DNA of 57,515 nt from an uncultured Nitrospiraceae bacterium. GTDB taxonomy: Bacteria > Nitrospirota > Thermodesulfovibrionia > Thermodesulfovibrionales > Dissulfurispiraceae. Position 1 is the first letter of the stretch. Every line of letters begins with the position of its first letter. Location: NCBI GenBank assembly GCA_903822005.1, contig CAIJNL010000029.1:1-57515 (forward strand). The letters are read 5' to 3'. A program made the translations under genes and the position numbers. Shown piece by piece: positions 55,226 through 57,515 of the stretch. The notes beneath the pieces are model-generated. The model searched no databases, had not been told where the DNA came from, and saw only the letters and a program-made list of their open reading frames with translations.

Positions 55226-55855
55226 GTGCAACAGGACGACCTGATCCAACTTTCGTCCTTGCAGCACTATGCATACTGCCCGAGGCAATGTGCATTGATA
55301 CATATTGAGCAGGCATGGAGTGAGAACGTCTTTACAGCTGAGGGCAGGATCATGCACGACAAGGCCGATAGTAATAAACACGAGTCGCGAGGCAATGTTC
55401 GTATAGACTACAGCGTACCTCTGCGGTCACTTAAACTCGGACTAATCGGCAAGGCTGATGTCGTAGAGTTTCATCGGCAGGTTGACGGAACATGGCGGCC
55501 ATTTCCCGTTGAATACAAACGCGGGAAGCCGAAAGCTAACAATTGCGACAGGGTGCAGCTCTGCGCACAGGCAATCTGTCTTGAAGAAATGCTTAAGGTG
55601 CAGATAAGTGAAGGTGCTCTATTTTATGGGCAGACGCGACGCAGGGAAGATGTTGTCTTTGACGAAAAACTGCGAACTGAGACAGCGGATATTGCCAGAA
55701 AGGTGAGAGAGCTTATTGAAAGAGGCATTACGCCCAAACCGGAATTTTCAAAGAAATGCGAGCAATGCTCTTTGCTTGAATTATGCATGCCAAAGCCTTG
55801 CGGCAAGGCCAAATCGGCAAGCAGTTATCTGCTGAAAGTAACGAGGGAGGAATGA
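55226..55855 (+). CDS. cas4: Cas4, RecB-like nuclease for spacer acquisition
   Basis: A GTG at 55226, two bases after the cas7 stop and behind AGAGGT, gives 209 aa. A GTG at 55184 within cas7 is less likely. The protein has N-terminal cysteines C18 and C22 (YAYCPRQC), the nuclease motifs VEYKRG and the Q of VQLCAQAICLEE, and a C-terminal triplet KKCEQCSLLELC for the 4Fe-4S cluster. Cas4 trims prespacers and selects the PAM. Its TGA overlaps the cas1 ATG. Confidence 0.93.
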   Translation: MQQDDLIQLSSLQHYAYCPRQCALIHIEQAWSENVFTAEGRIMHDKADSNKHESRGNVRIDYSVPLRSLKLGLIGKADVVEFHRQVDGTWRPFPVEYKRGKPKANNCDRVQLCAQAICLEEMLKVQISEGALFYGQTRRREDVVFDEKLRTETADIARKVRELIERGITPKPEFSKKCEQCSLLELCMPKPCGKAKSASSYLLKVTREE

Positions 55856-56883
55856 AAAAACATCTCAACACGCTTTTTGTCACGACCCAGGGAGCATATC
55901 TTGCCAAAGAAGGCGAGACGGTTGCCGTCAAGGTTGACCATGAAATAGTCTTGCGCGTGCCTGTTCATACACTCGGCGGGATCGTCTGCTTTGGGCAGGT
56001 ATCGTGCAGCCCTTACTTGATGGGCTTTTGCGCAGAGAATGGTGTGGCGATCAGCTTTCTTACGGAAAACGGCAGATTCCTTGCAAAAGTGCAGGGGCCG
56101 GTGTCGGGCAATGTGCTTCTTAGGCGAGAGCAATACCGCAGGGCTGATGACTTGCAGGCTGCGTCTGCAATAGCTCGAGCGATTGTAACCGGCAAGATAG
56201 CGAATTGCCGCACTGTACTTCAAAGATCACTTCGAGACCATTCCGACAAGATTGAGGCAGATGCCGTTTCTTGTGCATCGCAGTATCTTGTGCATTCGAT
56301 ACGAAGACTGCAATGCGAGCATCCGCTCGATATTGTGCGAGGGTTTGAAGGCGATGCGGCCAACACGTACTTCGGTGTCTTCAATCACATGATAACCTCG
56401 CAAAAGGACATATTCATTTTTGACGAGCGAAATAGACGACCGCCGCTTGATAACGTAAACTGTCTGCTCTCATTTCTTTATACTCTGCTTATGCATGATG
56501 TCAGGTCTGCCCTTGAGTCAGTGGGGCTCGATCCTGCAGTAGGCTTTTTGCACAGAGACCGTCCTGGTCGCTATGGGCTTGCCCTCGACATAATGGAAGA
56601 GTTTAGGCCGTTTTTTGCGGACCGGCTTGCGCTTTCACTGATCAATCTTTGTCAGGTGCAGGGTAAAGGGTTTAGTCAAAAAGAGTCGGGTGCTGTTTTA
56701 ATGAATGACGACACAAGAAAGACCGTACTCGTTGCGTATCAAAAGCGCAAACAGGAAGAGATACTGCATCCTTTTATAAATGAGAAGGTAACAATCGGTC
56801 TGTTGCCTTATGTGCAGGCGATGCTGATGGCGCGGCATCTGAGGGGCGATCTCGATTGTTATCCGCCGTTTATCTGGAGGTGA
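55852..56883 (+). CDS. cas1: Cas1 integrase
   Basis: The start at 55852 (GGAGGAATGA) overlaps the cas4 stop and gives 343 aa, the normal type I-C length; a longer reading from 55783 lies within cas4. The metal-binding residues are in FEGDAANTYF (Glu), VGFLHRDRPGRYGLALDIMEEF (His, Asp). Cas1 with Cas2 integrates new spacers at the leader end of the array. The gene is intact. Confidence 0.96.
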   Translation: MKKHLNTLFVTTQGAYLAKEGETVAVKVDHEIVLRVPVHTLGGIVCFGQVSCSPYLMGFCAENGVAISFLTENGRFLAKVQGPVSGNVLLRREQYRRADDLQAASAIARAIVTGKIANCRTVLQRSLRDHSDKIEADAVSCASQYLVHSIRRLQCEHPLDIVRGFEGDAANTYFGVFNHMITSQKDIFIFDERNRRPPLDNVNCLLSFLYTLLMHDVRSALESVGLDPAVGFLHRDRPGRYGLALDIMEEFRPFFADRLALSLINLCQVQGKGFSQKESGAVLMNDDTRKTVLVAYQKRKQEEILHPFINEKVTIGLLPYVQAMLMARHLRGDLDCYPPFIWR

Positions 56884-56892
56884 GGTCAAGGC

Positions 56893-57183
56893 ATGTTTGT
56901 GATTGTAAGTTATGATGTTGCGACCAGCGAAGGTAATGGACAACGCCGCTTGCGAAGGGTAGCAAAGGCGTGTCAGGATTTCGGGCAGCGTGTGCAGTTT
57001 TCGATATTTGAATGCATTGTTGATCCTGCACAATGGGCCGTGCTGAAAGAGAGATTGATAAGCGAAATTGATCAAGAAAAGGACAGCCTCAGATTCTATT
57101 ATCTGGGGTCGGAATGGCATAGACGGGTTGAGCATGTTGGCGCTAAAGTGCCGCTGGATCAGGAGGGGACGTTGCTTGTTTGA
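56893..57183 (+). CDS. cas2: Cas2
   Basis: This 96-aa protein starts MFVIVSYDVA with the conserved Asp at position 8 and has the ferredoxin-like fold pattern (QRVQFSIFECIVD, SLRFYYLG). Cas2 bridges two Cas1 dimers in the integration complex. It lies 9 bases after cas1 and is the last cas gene before the array. Confidence 0.95.
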   Translation: MFVIVSYDVATSEGNGQRRLRRVAKACQDFGQRVQFSIFECIVDPAQWAVLKERLISEIDQEKDSLRFYYLGSEWHRRVEHVGAKVPLDQEGTLLV

Positions 57184-57364
57184 GAATGCGCGAACCTGTA
57201 GTTTGCATGATTTTGCAGGAATGTTCGCAAATTGAGATTCAGCTTTTAAAACAGTAAGTTTTGCAGTTTGCTCTTTGACAACTTTGATATTTCCGGGACG
57301 AAGTTGGCACCTTCGCAAAAAGAAAGCATTTTGGTCTTATATATTAATGAGTTAAGTTGTAACA
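57184..57364 (+). promoter_or_regulatory. CRISPR leader
   Basis: This 181-base gap joins cas2 to the first repeat. It is AT-richer than the repeats and has no gene. The array orientation (repeat ending ATTGAAAC away from cas2) places the leader here; it should hold the array promoter and the Cas1-Cas2 docking signal. No clear -35/-10 pair is called. Confidence 0.75.
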
Positions 57365-57515
57365 GTCGCGCCCCGCGCGGGCGCGTGGATTGAAACAAAG
57401 AAGATGCTTATATCTTCTTCCCAGGCCATTATGTCGCGCCCCGCGCGGGCGCGTGGATTGAAACTCGCATATGCCGCATATCTCGATATTATGGATGGTC
57501 GCGCCCCGCGCGGGC
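57365..57515 (+). CRISPR. Type I-C CRISPR array, leader end (cut by window edge)
   Basis: A 32-base repeat (starts GTCGCGCCCC, ends GTGGATTGAAAC) occurs at 57365-57396 and 57433-57464, and its first 18 bases again at 57498-57515. Spacers are 57397-57432 (36 bases) and 57465-57497 (33 bases). Both full repeats are identical. The repeat forms a 7-bp stem (CGCGCCC/GGGCGCG) followed by exactly 11 bases, TGGATTGAAAC, matching the 11-nt handle left by Cas5 cleavage. These spacers are leader-proximal and thus the most recent. Confidence 0.97.

Noticed and set aside
49429-57515. Treating the cas locus as a new CRISPR subtype.
   Set aside because: Gene order cas3-cas5-cas8c-cas7-cas4-cas1-cas2, repeat type and protein motifs are those of ordinary type I-C; only the Cas7 insertion is unusual.

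Overview
The window comes from a Gram-negative bacterium: it encodes two LPS heptosyltransferases, several lipoproteins and a Tat substrate. The peroxide/oxygen detoxification set (PerR, rubrerythrin, flavodiiron protein), iron-sulfur flavoprotein, radical SAM protein and many large hybrid histidine kinases suggest an anaerobe or microaerophile of the Nitrospirota/Desulfobacterota type. That placement is inferred from gene content only; there is no rRNA or other marker here.

Layout. 1-135: 3' end of an IS21-family element (istB C-terminus plus terminal repeats). 244-3107 (minus): operon of an iron-sulfur flavoprotein, a carboxymuconolactone-decarboxylase-like protein, a radical SAM/SPASM protein and an EamA exporter. 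3256-5481 (minus): flavodiiron protein plus rubrerythrin, then PerR with a strong PerR box. 5647-9466 (plus): envelope cluster of YgiB-like lipoprotein, YgiC-like ATP-grasp ligase, DUF350, DUF6599-like and Tat-exported DUF362 proteins. 9535-18577 (plus): signalling island of two hybrid kinases with HPt domains, a receiver-GGDEF diguanylate cyclase and two response regulators. 18633-19595 (minus): quinone oxidoreductase. 19718-22242: a heptosyltransferase II/GmhB fusion and a second heptosyltransferase. 22521-29174: guaB, guaA, ispA, dxs, tlyA housekeeping run. 29286-30679: NfeD plus SPFH protein, closed by a strong terminator. 30772-31758 (minus): Q/G/Y-rich lipoprotein. 31894-36484: IclR regulator divergent from a CoA-transferase, HMG-CoA lyase and DASS carboxylate transporter operon, with a clear palindromic operator. 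36516-45075 (minus): complete kdp potassium operon including two tiny membrane genes (28-aa ORF and kdpF), an exported 122-aa protein between kdpC and kdpD, and a KdpE operator matching the E. coli site as I recall it. 45403-48195: KdpD-like (DUF4118) multi-sensor kinase. 48509-49333: Bro-N domain protein. 49429-57515: complete type I-C CRISPR-Cas locus (cas3, cas5c, cas8c with internal cas11c, cas7c, cas4, cas1, cas2) and the leader end of its array, cut by the window edge.

How they work together. The PerR region removes O2 and peroxide. The signalling island can feed two HPt phosphorelays into c-di-GMP synthesis. The IclR region looks like an inducible pathway that imports a dicarboxylate, activates it with CoA and splits it; 3-hydroxy-3-methylglutarate is the best guess. 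The kdp region is a self-contained K+ scavenging regulon. The type I-C locus is intact and is ordinary in gene order; its notable details are the internal Cas11c start and an enlarged Cas7. I found no clearly unprecedented system. The least understood modules are the flavoprotein/radical SAM operon, the YgiB-YgiC-DUF350-DUF6599-DUF362 cluster, and the small extra proteins of the kdp operon.
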